From an uncultured Bacteroidia bacterium (GTDB taxonomy: Bacteria; Bacteroidota; Bacteroidia; Bacteroidales; UBA932), in contig CADANY010000001.1 in the NCBI GenBank assembly GCA_902789395.1, forward strand, positions 204,538 to 268,537: 64,000 nucleotides of DNA, read 5' to 3'. Shown piece after piece: positions 44,006-52,471 of the stretch. Within the stretch, counting starts at the first letter, position 1. Each line of letters begins with the position of its first letter. Under the pieces are notes generated by a model. That model did no database searches and was not told the origin of the DNA. It saw only the letters and a list, made by a program, of their open reading frames with translations. Both the position numbers and the translations under genes were made by a program.

Positions 44006-45027
44006 ACTGTGGTCTTATGTTTGCCCGCTAGCATGCCGCAGGCCGCCAGGATATCTTCTCCACGGGAGGCCCGGATGGTCGCCGTAACGCCGCGGCGGCT
44101 GAGCCGGTCGCGAAACGCTTCCATGACCTCATCCGAGGAACTGCGGTACGGAAAATCGGGAATCTGGTGGAACCGGATCAGGTTCACGCGGCACTCCAGC
44201 CCCCGTAGAAGCCGTGCCAGTTCATCCGCATGACGGAAGGAATCATTGAGCCCGCCGAACATCGTATATTCGAAACTGACGCGGCGCTGCCCGGAAAAAT
44301 CATATTGCCGGATCAGGTCCAGGACATCATAAAGATGGTACCCTTTTTCCACCGGCATAAGCGAGAGGCGCTCCTGAGGGAACGGATCATGGAGACTGAC
44401 GGCAAGATGGCACCGGCACTGGTCAAGATACCGTTTCAAATTGGGAAGCACTCCGATCGTACTGAGCGTTATGCGCTTGGGACTCCAGGCAAAACCCCAG
44501 TCGGAGGTCAGGACGACGATCGCACGGTGGACCTCATCCCAATTGTCCAACGGCTCCCCCATTCCCATAAATACCGCATTGGTCAATCCGTCCGACTCAT
44601 CAACGGAAAGGAATTGGGAAAGGATCTCGGCGGCTGAGAGGTTCCCATGGAATCCCTGACGGCCCGTCATGCAGAAATGGCACCCCATCTTGCATCCGGC
44701 CTGGGAGGAAACGCAGAGCGTCTTGCGGTCCGCCTCCGGAATCATGACCGTCTCTACCGCGTTGCCTGACCCGGAAACGGGGAAAAGATACTTTTTCGTT
44801 CCGTCCGAAGAGATCTGGCAAGTCAGGTATGGGGTCACACCGACCTCATACTTTTCCCCGAGACGCTCCCGTCCGGCCAGCGGAATGTCGGTCATTTCCG
44901 AAAAGGAGCGAACCTTTTTCACATACATCCAATGGGCCAACTGCTTCCCCGTAAAAGCGGGGAGCCCTTCTGATACGGCGATCTGCCTGAGCTCTTCGGG
45001 AGTCTTTCCCAGCAACTGTGTCTTCAT
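44002..45027 (-). CDS. rlmN: 23S rRNA/tRNA A2503/A37 methyltransferase RlmN
   Basis: 341 residues of the radical-SAM methyl-synthase family. Cluster cysteines CKMGCHFCMTGRQGF, then the RlmN segment GMGEPLDNWDEV. The C-terminal active-site cysteine lies in EDILAACGML. It makes m2A at 23S position 2503 and at A37 of some tRNAs. Divergent from recA; a TATTTTTG box (45042-45049, minus) lies 14 nt before the ATG. Confidence 0.95.
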   Translation of the reverse strand: MKTQLLGKTPEELRQIAVSEGLPAFTGKQLAHWMYVKKVRSFSEMTDIPLAGRERLGEKYEVGVTPYLTCQISSDGTKKYLFPVSGSGNAVETVMIPEADRKTLCVSSQAGCKMGCHFCMTGRQGFHGNLSAAEILSQFLSVDESDGLTNAVFMGMGEPLDNWDEVHRAIVVLTSDWGFAWSPKRITLSTIGVLPNLKRYLDQCRCHLAVSLHDPFPQERLSLMPVEKGYHLYDVLDLIRQYDFSGQRRVSFEYTMFGGLNDSFRHADELARLLRGLECRVNLIRFHQIPDFPYRSSSDEVMEAFRDRLSRRGVTATIRASRGEDILAACGMLAGKHKTTV

Positions 45028-45065
45028 ACTCGATTTGACTGCAAAAATAGTACAAAAAAGTCTTT

Positions 45066-45082
45066 AAAATACCGAGTATTTT
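45066..45082. promoter_or_regulatory. Perfect dyad inside the recA promoter
   Basis: AAAATAC-CGA-GTATTTT is a perfect 7-3-7 inverted repeat that lies directly upstream of the recA -7 box, in the spacer where a repressor would block polymerase. I propose it as a damage-responsive operator; no known Bacteroidetes SOS box was available to me for comparison. Confidence 0.5.
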
Positions 45083-45084
45083 CA

Positions 45085-45092
45085 TAACTTTG
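45085..45092 (+). promoter_or_regulatory. -7 promoter box of recA
   Basis: TAACTTTG. The upstream element is weak (TCTTTA). The leader is about 55 nt, with a GCATCTTTG sequence farther down that could be a second -7-like site. Confidence 0.6.
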
Positions 45093-45151
45093 CGAGAAAG
45101 GGGGCATCTTTGCCGCCCGAAACAGTAATAAACACTTAAACAACCTACATT

Positions 45152-46186
45152 ATGGCTAAAGCAGTTGAAGAAAAGAGCGCCGCCGAGATCAATGCCGCCC
45201 GTCTGAAGGCATTGCAGGCGACGATCGACAAGATTGAGAAGGATTACGGGAAAGGGACGATCATGAAGTTGGGAGATCAGCCAGAATGGGATGCGAGCCA
45301 GGTCATTCCGAGCGGTTCTATCGCGCTCGATCATGCCCTTGGCATCGGAGGTTATCCGAAGGGAAGGATCATCGAGATCTACGGTCCTGAGTCCAGCGGT
45401 AAGACGACCCTGGCGATCCACGCGATCGCCGAGGCACAGAAAGCCGGTGGCATCGCAGCGATCATCGATGCCGAACACGCATTCGACAGGAGCTATGCAA
45501 AAGCTTTGGGCGTCGACCTTGAGACGCTTCTTATTTCCCAGCCGGACAATGGCGAACAGGCGCTCGAGATCGCCGACAACCTGATCCGTTCAGGTGCCGT
45601 CGACATCATCGTTATCGACTCCGTGGCAGCCCTGACCCCGAAGGCCGAAATCGAAGGGGAAATGGGCGAGAACAAGGTCGGTCTGCAGGCCCGCCTGATG
45701 AGTCAGGCCCTACGCAAACTGACCGCCAACATCTCGAAGACGAATACCTGCTGCATCTTCATCAACCAGCTCCGCGAGAAAATCGGTATCATGTTCGGCA
45801 ATCCCGAGACGACAACCGGCGGAAACGCCCTGAAATTCTACGCTTCCGTCCGGATCGATATCCGCCGCGCTGCCCAGATCAAGGATGGGGACGAGGCGCT
45901 CGGAAACAGGGTGAAGGTTAAAATTGTCAAGAACAAGATGGCTCCGCCATTCAAGAAAGCGGAATTCGACATCGTCTATGGGGAAGGAATCTCCCGCAGC
46001 GGAGAGATCGTGGACCTCGGCGTCGAGCTCGATATCATCAAAAAGAGCGGATCCTGGTTCAGCTACAACGATTCCAAACTGGCTCAGGGCCGGGAGGCGA
46101 CCAAACAGCTGATGATCGACAACCCCGAACTTGCCGAAGAAATCGAGGGCAAGATCAGGGAAGCTATGAAAGGGGTCAACGACTGA
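45152..46186 (+). CDS. recA: Recombinase RecA
   Basis: 344 residues starting [20 protein letters not shown]. Walker [21 protein letters not shown], Walker [21 protein letters not shown], loop GDSHVGLQAR-type region ([16 protein letters not shown]) and [20 protein letters not shown]. It forms filaments on single-strand DNA, drives recombination and co-cleaves UmuD/LexA-type proteins. It has no terminator I can see before the convergent tdk stop two nt away. Confidence 0.98.
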   Translation: MAKAVEEKSAAEINAARLKALQATIDKIEKDYGKGTIMKLGDQPEWDASQVIPSGSIALDHALGIGGYPKGRIIEIYGPESSGKTTLAIHAIAEAQKAGGIAAIIDAEHAFDRSYAKALGVDLETLLISQPDNGEQALEIADNLIRSGAVDIIVIDSVAALTPKAEIEGEMGENKVGLQARLMSQALRKLTANISKTNTCCIFINQLREKIGIMFGNPETTTGGNALKFYASVRIDIRRAAQIKDGDEALGNRVKVKIVKNKMAPPFKKAEFDIVYGEGISRSGEIVDLGVELDIIKKSGSWFSYNDSKLAQGREATKQLMIDNPELAEEIEGKIREAMKGVND

Positions 46187-46188
46187 CC

Positions 46189-46758
46189 TTAGTCTTCCTG
46201 AATCGCTTTATTGTAACAGTCCCGGCAGAGGGGTTCATAGGTATCCTTCTCGCCGAGGACTACCAGTTTCTTGCTCTCGGAAAGACGGTGGGAGTGGTTC
46301 GCCAGGGCACCGCAGCGGACACAGATGGCATGGACTTTCTGGACATCCTCTGCGATGGCCAGAAGTCCCGGCATCGGTCCGAAAGGCTTGCCGAGATAAT
46401 CCGTATCGAGGCCGGCGATGATAACCCGGACTCCCCGGTTTGCGAGTTCCTGGACGACATCGATGATGCTGTCATCAAAGAATTGGGCCTCATCAATGCC
46501 GACGACCTGGATCGATGGATCGATCTGGAGCATCCGGGAAGGGGTTTTGATCGGCGTACAGGAAATGCTGTGGGAATCGTGGGAAACGACGTCGAGTTCA
46601 GAATACCGTTTGTCTATTGTCGGTTTGAACGTGGCGATTTTCTGCTTGGCAAACTGGGCCCTGCGGAGCCGCCTGATCAGTTCTTCCGTCTTACCTGAGA
46701 ACATCGAACCGCAGATCACTTCGATGCAGCCCGATTTTTTGCTATTTTCTGAAAACAT
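46189..46758 (-). CDS. tdk: Thymidine kinase
   Basis: 189 residues from the ATG at 46758 (MFSENSKKSGCIEVICGSM). P-loop GSMFSGKTEELIRR, DEAQFFDDSI, and zinc-ribbon cysteines in CVRCGALA and CRDCYNKAI. It phosphorylates thymidine for salvage. An in-frame extension to 46797 crosses its own promoter and was rejected. The -7 box TATATTTG (minus, plus-strand 46785-46792) gives a leader of about 20 nt. Confidence 0.95.
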   Translation of the reverse strand: MFSENSKKSGCIEVICGSMFSGKTEELIRRLRRAQFAKQKIATFKPTIDKRYSELDVVSHDSHSISCTPIKTPSRMLQIDPSIQVVGIDEAQFFDDSIIDVVQELANRGVRVIIAGLDTDYLGKPFGPMPGLLAIAEDVQKVHAICVRCGALANHSHRLSESKKLVVLGEKDTYEPLCRDCYNKAIQED

Positions 46759-46763
46759 TTCCT

Positions 46764-46792
46764 TATATTTGTGATTATCGTATGCAAATATA
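46764..46792. promoter_or_regulatory. Face-to-face -7 boxes of tdk and the acidic protein gene
   Basis: TATATTTG on the plus strand (46764-46771) and TATATTTG on the minus strand (46785-46792) face each other across 13 nt. Both expected transcription starts fall near 46778, so only one polymerase could occupy the site at a time. Neither has a good TTTG at the usual distance. Confidence 0.5.
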
Positions 46793-46799
46793 CTCAATT

Positions 46800-47441
46800 A
46801 TGGAGAATAACAGCATAGAAATCTTGAGAGATTTCGAGACCCGGATTTCGGAATTGAAGCAGCGGATCGAGGCTCTGGAAGCGGAGATCGCCGCCTTCCG
46901 TCAGAAAGAGGAAGAAGCCGCAGCCGCCCCTGTGGAAGAAGCGGAAGTCGATGTCGATTTCAATATCGACGTAATCGACATTCCTGCTCCGGCCCCCGAA
47001 ATCCCGGTCCCCGAGAGCGACCTTCCGGAAGATGATCTTCCCTCCCCTGATACGGACCTTCCGACAACGGAAGATCTTCCGGCAGAGGAAGACCTCCCCG
47101 TCGTAGAAGCGCCCGTCGAAGAGCCTCCGGTCCCGGAGGTTCCTGCAAAAGCGGAGAAAAAATTACGCACCGTGGACGGCAGCTATGCCTGGCAGTCTGC
47201 TCTTCCGGGTATGCCTGTCAAGAATATCCGGAGCGCGATTTCGCTTTTCGACCGGGCACTCTTCATCAATACCCTCTTTAAAGAAGACTATGCCCTGTAT
47301 GACCGTACGATCGGGGATTTGAACGCCCTCTCCTCAACGGACGAAGCCATCGATTATATCCTGGAGCATTTCCCGGACTGGAATCTCGGTTCGGACGTTG
47401 TCTACAGTTTCATCATGGCCCTTCGCAAGAAACTCGGATAA
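46800..47441 (+). CDS. Coiled-coil and acidic repeat protein, conserved in Bacteroidales
   Basis: 213 residues. An N-terminal coiled coil (about 5-42, ISELKQRIEALEAEIAAFRQ), a Pro/Asp/Glu linker (about 45-118) with LPxxD repeats (SDLPEDDLPS, DTDLPTTEDLPAEEDLP, VPEVPAK), and a conserved C-terminal domain: VKNIRSAISLFDRALFINTLF, DYALYDRTIGDLNALSSTDEAI, FPDWNLGSDVVYSFIMALRKKLG. That C-terminal domain is familiar from Bacteroidales hypothetical proteins next to rsmI and tdk. No enzymatic motif. Probably cytoplasmic. The stop overlaps the rsmI start (TAATG). Confidence 0.82.
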   Translation: MENNSIEILRDFETRISELKQRIEALEAEIAAFRQKEEEAAAAPVEEAEVDVDFNIDVIDIPAPAPEIPVPESDLPEDDLPSPDTDLPTTEDLPAEEDLPVVEAPVEEPPVPEVPAKAEKKLRTVDGSYAWQSALPGMPVKNIRSAISLFDRALFINTLFKEDYALYDRTIGDLNALSSTDEAIDYILEHFPDWNLGSDVVYSFIMALRKKLG

Positions 47442-48220
47442 TGGCCGGCCGGCTCTATATCGTTCCGACGCCTGTCGGAAATCTGGAGGACATGACCCTG
47501 CGGGCCATCCGTGTCCTCCGTGAGGCGGATCTCATCCTCGCGGAAGATACCCGTACCAGTTCCGTTCTGCTGAAGCATTACGATATCCATGTACCCCTGC
47601 AGTCCCACCACAAATTCAACGAGCACCAAACCTGCGAACTGATCAAGGAGCGTATCCTTGGCGGGCTGAACGTCGCCCTGATCAGCGATGCGGGAACGCC
47701 GGGCATCTCCGATCCCGGTTTTCTCCTCGCCAGGACCTGTGCCGAAGAAGGGATTGAGATACAGACCCTCCCCGGAGCGACCGCCTGCATTCCGGCCATC
47801 GTCAGTTCCGGACTTCCTTGCGACCGGTTCTGCTTCGAGGGGTTCCTGCCTCAGAAAAAAGGCCGGCAGACCCTGCTGAAAGCCCTTTCCGAAGAAACGA
47901 GAACGATGGTCTTTTATGAGTCTCCCTACCGTCTTGTCAAGACACTGGAGCAGTTCTCCGAATACTTCGGACCGGACAGGGAATGCTCCGTTGCCAGGGA
48001 GATATCAAAAATACATGAAGAACACCGGAGAGGGACCCTCGGCGAGGTCGCCTCATGGTTCCGGGAGCACGAGCCCAAGGGGGAAATCGTGATTATCGTC
48101 GCCGGCGCCGAACCTAAGAAGGAAAAGAAAAACTATGGAAGGAAAGACTTCATTCATGACCGGAGCGATTGCCCTGATTTTCCTGGCGATCGGCTACCAG
48201 ACGGCCCTGTTTGTCCATAA
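47441..48220 (+). CDS. rsmI: 16S rRNA (C1402 2'-O) methyltransferase RsmI, with long tail
   Basis: 259 residues: LYIVPTPVGNLEDMTLRA, ILAEDTRTSSVLLKHYDI, ALISDAGTPGISDPGF and LPGATACIPAIVSSGLP, all RsmI signatures. It methylates C1402 in the decoding centre. The conserved part ends near GEIVIIVAGAEP (about residue 227); the last 30 residues (NYGRKDFIHDRSDCPDFPGD...) run 86 nt into the following gene in another frame and look unconserved. The tail may reflect a lost stop. Confidence 0.93.
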   Translation: MAGRLYIVPTPVGNLEDMTLRAIRVLREADLILAEDTRTSSVLLKHYDIHVPLQSHHKFNEHQTCELIKERILGGLNVALISDAGTPGISDPGFLLARTCAEEGIEIQTLPGATACIPAIVSSGLPCDRFCFEGFLPQKKGRQTLLKALSEETRTMVFYESPYRLVKTLEQFSEYFGPDRECSVAREISKIHEEHRRGTLGEVASWFREHEPKGEIVIIVAGAEPKKEKKNYGRKDFIHDRSDCPDFPGDRLPDGPVCP

Positions 48221-49004
48221 GGCCGCCACTCTCAGACTGGCTGCGAACCAAGACCGACCCGACACGGTCTACATACGTATCTATGAACCGGCACCTCCCG
48301 GGGCTGCCACCCGTCCCTCTCCGGACGGAATGATCCGGGAGACGGTCCGGAAGAACAGCCCCCACAAGCAACTGGTCCGGGACCATGGAGCGCGCCTTGC
48401 GAGGACGCGCACGGAAACCTTTCCATTCGACCCCAATACGGTCAGCACGGAAGATCTGCAAAGGCTTGGATTCACGCCCAGACAAGCCGAATCAATCGAC
48501 CGTTACCGGCAGAAAGGAGGACGTTTCCGACGGAAGGAAGACTTTGCCAAGTCGTATGTCGTCGCAGACTCTGTCTACAGAAGACTGGAGCCGTTCATAC
48601 GGATCCCCCGGATCGACCTCAACCGGGCGGACAGCCTGGCTTTGGTCTCCCTTCCGGGCATCGGGGCTTACTTTGCATCCAAGATCCTCGCCTACCGGGA
48701 ACAACTCAACGGATTCTCCTATCCGGAGCAGCTGATGGACCTATACCGGTTTGACAAAGACAAATATGACGGGCTGAAAGACCTCATCACGGTCTCTACC
48801 CCCGTTCCCTACCCTTTATGGACATTGGATGAAAAGGCACTTTCCAGCCATCCCTACATAGGGAAAGAGACGGCGAGAAGCATCCGGATCTACCGGGAAA
48901 ACACCTCGAAAGAGAAGTGGGACATCGAATCGTTGGAGAAAGCAGGGATTCTGGACAAGGAGACGGCCGGAAAACTCTCCCGCTGCGTCATCGCTGCACC
49001 TTAA
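48135..49004 (+). CDS. Helix-hairpin-helix (ComEA-like) DNA-binding protein
   Basis: 289 residues with one N-terminal membrane anchor (about 8-26, MTGAIALIFLAIGYQTALFV). A Pro/Arg-rich linker follows, then three HhH-like units: TVSTEDLQRLGFTPRQAESIDRYRQ, DLNRADSLALVSLPGIGAYFASKIL, and a partial SHPYIGKETARSIRIYRE. ComEA-type proteins bind double-strand DNA outside the membrane during uptake; in Bacteroidetes the role is inferred only. It overlaps rsmI by 86 nt. Its TAA is shared with the convergent peptidase gene. Confidence 0.86.
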   Translation: MEGKTSFMTGAIALIFLAIGYQTALFVHKAATLRLAANQDRPDTVYIRIYEPAPPGAATRPSPDGMIRETVRKNSPHKQLVRDHGARLARTRTETFPFDPNTVSTEDLQRLGFTPRQAESIDRYRQKGGRFRRKEDFAKSYVVADSVYRRLEPFIRIPRIDLNRADSLALVSLPGIGAYFASKILAYREQLNGFSYPEQLMDLYRFDKDKYDGLKDLITVSTPVPYPLWTLDEKALSSHPYIGKETARSIRIYRENTSKEKWDIESLEKAGILDKETAGKLSRCVIAAP

Positions 49005-50389
49005 CGGACCAGACCGACAGCCGCATTCCAGGCGACAGACTCACGGTAGTACCGGTTCAGGAAAGAATAATCCCGGCCGGGATTGTCATGGGCAATGGCC
49101 GGCAGGTACATGCTCAGCCCCGAATACGACAGGATCTGGAAACTGTCGATAAATTTAGGGGTTGCCGCCTTGAAAAGGACCACTTCCGAAAGGGCGGATT
49201 CAAGCGAAGATGCCTCAGTTGAACTGATTCCGGCCTTAACGAAAATATCCTGCAGATCGTAAAAGTAATTCCTTCCATGACGGAAATACCGCTGGACCGC
49301 ATCCGTATCCATCGTCTGAATTTCAGTCCGGTACTTTCCGATCAGATCCGCACAGACCGAAGCCAGGCGGTCCAGTTTCGTACAGTCCACAAGCGATATC
49401 GTCGCCGAGCGGGAACTGCCGTCCATCTTGTCGTATTTCTCGAAGAAATCGTTCAGGACTCCTTGCAGATCCGGATCATTCTGTCCCAGCAGATGACCGG
49501 GAATCTTGTCGTATACAAACCCTTCGGCAAGAACCTCGGCAGGAGAGAACCCGACCTTGTCACATACATCCTTCAACTGGTAAGCCACTTCGACACAGCC
49601 CATCAGGCAGGCATCGAAAAGGATATAATCCAGATGCATCGGTATCGCAGCGGCCAGATCAGCCATATCGATTTCATAGGTCAGGTCCCTTGATCCGACG
49701 AGGACACGGTCCTGACCGAAACTGCGTACCGCCGGGAATGATCCTTCGGCCGGCAGGTCAACGTAGGTAAAGGCTCCCGGATAAGCGGCGTCCACGGAAC
49801 GGGGACCCGGACTGACGGACCAGACATTACCGAATTCGTATGTATCGGGATCGGCATAATAACCCTCAGGAAGCCAGCCGGATGCATGGGAACAGAGAAT
49901 AAGGCCGTAACTGTCGGAGGGAAACCTGTCCCTGACATAGGTCAGTACCTGACGGACCGTCTCGGAAGAGGAGCTGACCGTCGTTTCAGGATAGACGACA
50001 AGCGTATCGACCTGGACATTGCCCTTGAAATCAGGTTCGATACGCAGCAGGACCGGAGAAGTACGGACCGAGTAGCGGCCGGCGCGCTCAGGGAGATGGC
50101 TCAAAAGAAGGAGGACATCCCGGGAACTGCTCGGAATATATCCTGAATAAAGGTCTTCGACATTCTGTTCCAGGTAACGGCTCAGGGAATTGAACCCGGC
50201 TTGGTAGAGAAGGACGACATGGTCATAGGAGACGGATGTCGTGAAATGATGGTACTGAGTCTGGGTGATGGTTTCCGACGAGCGGTCCATCGAGAAAGGT
50301 TCCGGCTTTTCGCAGGACGCGAGAGCCAGAAGAGCGGACAGGACAAGGGCGCCTATCGCCCGGACCGGTATGAAGTTTCTGCTACGCAT
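49001..50389 (-). CDS. Clostripain-related (C11) cysteine peptidase lipoprotein
   Basis: 462 residues with a lipoprotein signal (VLSALLALASCEKP). The catalytic His lies in LILCSHASGWLPEG (about 167; more common form DHGGGW) and the catalytic Cys in DYILFDACLMGCVE (about 258). It is a C11-like secreted peptidase of the Bacteroidales type, probably cleaving after basic residues. Autoprocessing sites are not clear. A single-gene unit. Convergent with the HhH gene. Confidence 0.9.
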   Translation of the reverse strand: MRSRNFIPVRAIGALVLSALLALASCEKPEPFSMDRSSETITQTQYHHFTTSVSYDHVVLLYQAGFNSLSRYLEQNVEDLYSGYIPSSSRDVLLLLSHLPERAGRYSVRTSPVLLRIEPDFKGNVQVDTLVVYPETTVSSSSETVRQVLTYVRDRFPSDSYGLILCSHASGWLPEGYYADPDTYEFGNVWSVSPGPRSVDAAYPGAFTYVDLPAEGSFPAVRSFGQDRVLVGSRDLTYEIDMADLAAAIPMHLDYILFDACLMGCVEVAYQLKDVCDKVGFSPAEVLAEGFVYDKIPGHLLGQNDPDLQGVLNDFFEKYDKMDGSSRSATISLVDCTKLDRLASVCADLIGKYRTEIQTMDTDAVQRYFRHGRNYFYDLQDIFVKAGISSTEASSLESALSEVVLFKAATPKFIDSFQILSYSGLSMYLPAIAHDNPGRDYSFLNRYYRESVAWNAAVGLVR

Positions 50390-50428
50390 GTTTTCAGCGG
50401 TTACATGGCAAAGTTAACGATTATTTTA

Positions 50429-50436
50429 TAAATTTG
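50429..50436 (+). promoter_or_regulatory. -7 promoter box of the DPP III gene
   Basis: TAAATTTG, 32 nt before the ATG. No good TTTG lies at the expected distance. Confidence 0.45.
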
Positions 50437-50468
50437 CATAAATCGTGCTAATACCAACGCAAACAGCC

Positions 50469-52469
50469 ATGAAAACCCGATTCAGCATCATGATTCTCGC
50501 CTCTACAGCAGCTACGCTTCTTTCCTGCGGCCTGCAAACGAAGCAGGAAGAACAACCTTTCAAATACACTGTCGATGAATTTGCAGACCTTAAGGTAATG
50601 CGATATAAGATCCCCGGATGGGAAGATCTGACCCTCCGGCAGAAGGAGTATGCCTACCACCTTTCGGAAGCCGCAAAATACGGCCGGGATATTCTCTGGG
50701 ACCAGAATTGTCCGGATAATCTCCGGGTACGGCATGCCGTCGAAAAGATCTTTGAGACCTACAAAGGAGACCGCTCTTCCGAAGATTTCGCCCGCTTTAC
50801 GGTCTATGCCAAAAGACTCTTCTTCTCCAATGGGATCCACCACCATTACGCGGAAGACAAATTTTTCCCTGAATGCAGCAGGGAGTATTTCGAGAGTCTT
50901 CTCTCTTCTGCCGGCATCGAAGATCCGCAGCTTCTCGACGTCATCTATGACCCCGGGATCTATCCCCAGCGCCGCGCAACGGCAACTGACGGGGATATCG
51001 TCCAAGCCTCGTCCGTAAACTTTTACGAAGGGGTCACCCGGGAAGAGGTCGAGCGGTATTATGCCGGGATCATGGACCCCAACGACCCGGAACCTATTTC
51101 TTACGGTCTCAATACGAAAGTCGTGAAAGGGGCCGACGGGGTCATTCGCGAACTGCCCTGGAAAATCGGAGGGCTTTACTCCCCTGCCCTTGAGAAAATC
51201 TGCGAACACCTGTCCAAGGCCGCCGAAGTCGCCGAGAATGACATCCAGAAAAAAGCCCTTGGTATCCTGGTGGACTATTACCGCACCGGGGATTTGCGGA
51301 AATGGGACGAGTTCAACATCGAATGGGTCAAGGACACGATCGGTACCGTCGACTTTATCAATGGTTTCATCGAAGACTATAATGATCCCCTCGGCAGGAA
51401 AGCTTCCTGGGAAGGTTATGTCAATATAAAGGATGCGGAGGCATCCCGTCGGACTGAAATCCTGAGCGAAAACGCCCAGTGGTTCGAGGACCACGCTCCG
51501 ATCGACCCGCGGTTCCGGAAGCCCGTCGTCAAGGGAATTTCCGCCAAGGTCATCAATGCCGTCTGCCTGGCCGGCGACTCGTACCCCTCGACACCGATCG
51601 GCATCAATCTCCCGAATGCAGACTGGATCCGTAAGGAACATGGATCCAAGTCCGTTACGATCTCCAATATCACCCATACCTACGACCTTTCCGCCCAGGA
51701 ATCTCCCAACAGCACCCTCCAAGAGTTTGCCTGGTCTGAGGACGAAATTGCACTCGCCAAGAAATGGGGCCCCGTCGCGGACGAGATCCATACCGACCTA
51801 CATGAATGTCTCGGCCACGCCTCCGGCCAGCTCCTTCCCGGCGTATCCACGACGGCGATGGGAGAATACGCTTCCGCCCTGGAAGAGGCCAGGGCAGATC
51901 TTTTCGGGCTTTATTACAGCGCCGATCCGAAGATGGTCGAACTTGGGATCATGCCTGATCCCGAAGCGTACAAGGCCGAGTATTCAAATTATATCCGGAA
52001 TGGCCTGATGGTCCAGTTCACCCGTGTCGAACCAGGACGGCCGAATACGGAAGCACACATGCAGAACCGGAAGCTGATCGCCGAATGGTGCTATGAGAAA
52101 GGGGCGGCCGACCATGTCATCGAGAAAAAAATCCGAGACGGAAAGACTTATTTCGTCGTCAACGACTATGTGGCGCTTCGCGGACTGTTTGCCGACCTCC
52201 TTGCTGAAATTCAGCGGATCAAATCCGAAGGGGATTACAAAGCCGGCAAGCACCTGATTGAGACCTATGCGGTCCATATCGACCCGGATCTCCACAAAGA
52301 AGTCCTGCAGCGCTACCAGGCCCTCCACCTGAAACCCTATGGCGGGTTCATCAATCCCGACATCGTTCCTGTAACCCGAGGCGGCAAAGTCGTCGATTAC
52401 AAAGTGGAATACACGGACGATTACCTCGGACAGATGCTCTCCTACGGGAAGAAATACGGAACGCTCTGA
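50469..52469 (+). CDS. Dipeptidyl peptidase III (M49) lipoprotein
   Basis: 666 residues. Lipoprotein signal MKTRFSIMILASTAATLLSC; the first Met at 50469 is the signal start. Zinc motif HECLGH at about 445-450 (the bacterial variant with one fewer residue than the eukaryotic HELLGH) and the third ligand in EEARADLFGLYY near 472. It removes dipeptides from N-termini in the periplasm or at the surface. Two nt before xerD, so probably co-transcribed. Confidence 0.93.
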   Translation: MKTRFSIMILASTAATLLSCGLQTKQEEQPFKYTVDEFADLKVMRYKIPGWEDLTLRQKEYAYHLSEAAKYGRDILWDQNCPDNLRVRHAVEKIFETYKGDRSSEDFARFTVYAKRLFFSNGIHHHYAEDKFFPECSREYFESLLSSAGIEDPQLLDVIYDPGIYPQRRATATDGDIVQASSVNFYEGVTREEVERYYAGIMDPNDPEPISYGLNTKVVKGADGVIRELPWKIGGLYSPALEKICEHLSKAAEVAENDIQKKALGILVDYYRTGDLRKWDEFNIEWVKDTIGTVDFINGFIEDYNDPLGRKASWEGYVNIKDAEASRRTEILSENAQWFEDHAPIDPRFRKPVVKGISAKVINAVCLAGDSYPSTPIGINLPNADWIRKEHGSKSVTISNITHTYDLSAQESPNSTLQEFAWSEDEIALAKKWGPVADEIHTDLHECLGHASGQLLPGVSTTAMGEYASALEEARADLFGLYYSADPKMVELGIMPDPEAYKAEYSNYIRNGLMVQFTRVEPGRPNTEAHMQNRKLIAEWCYEKGAADHVIEKKIRDGKTYFVVNDYVALRGLFADLLAEIQRIKSEGDYKAGKHLIETYAVHIDPDLHKEVLQRYQALHLKPYGGFINPDIVPVTRGGKVVDYKVEYTDDYLGQMLSYGKKYGTL

Positions 52470-52471
52470 GC

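Noticed and set aside
45100..45110. Second recA promoter (GCATCTTTG)
   Set aside because: The TA of the consensus is CA here and no spacing partner exists; left as a note only.
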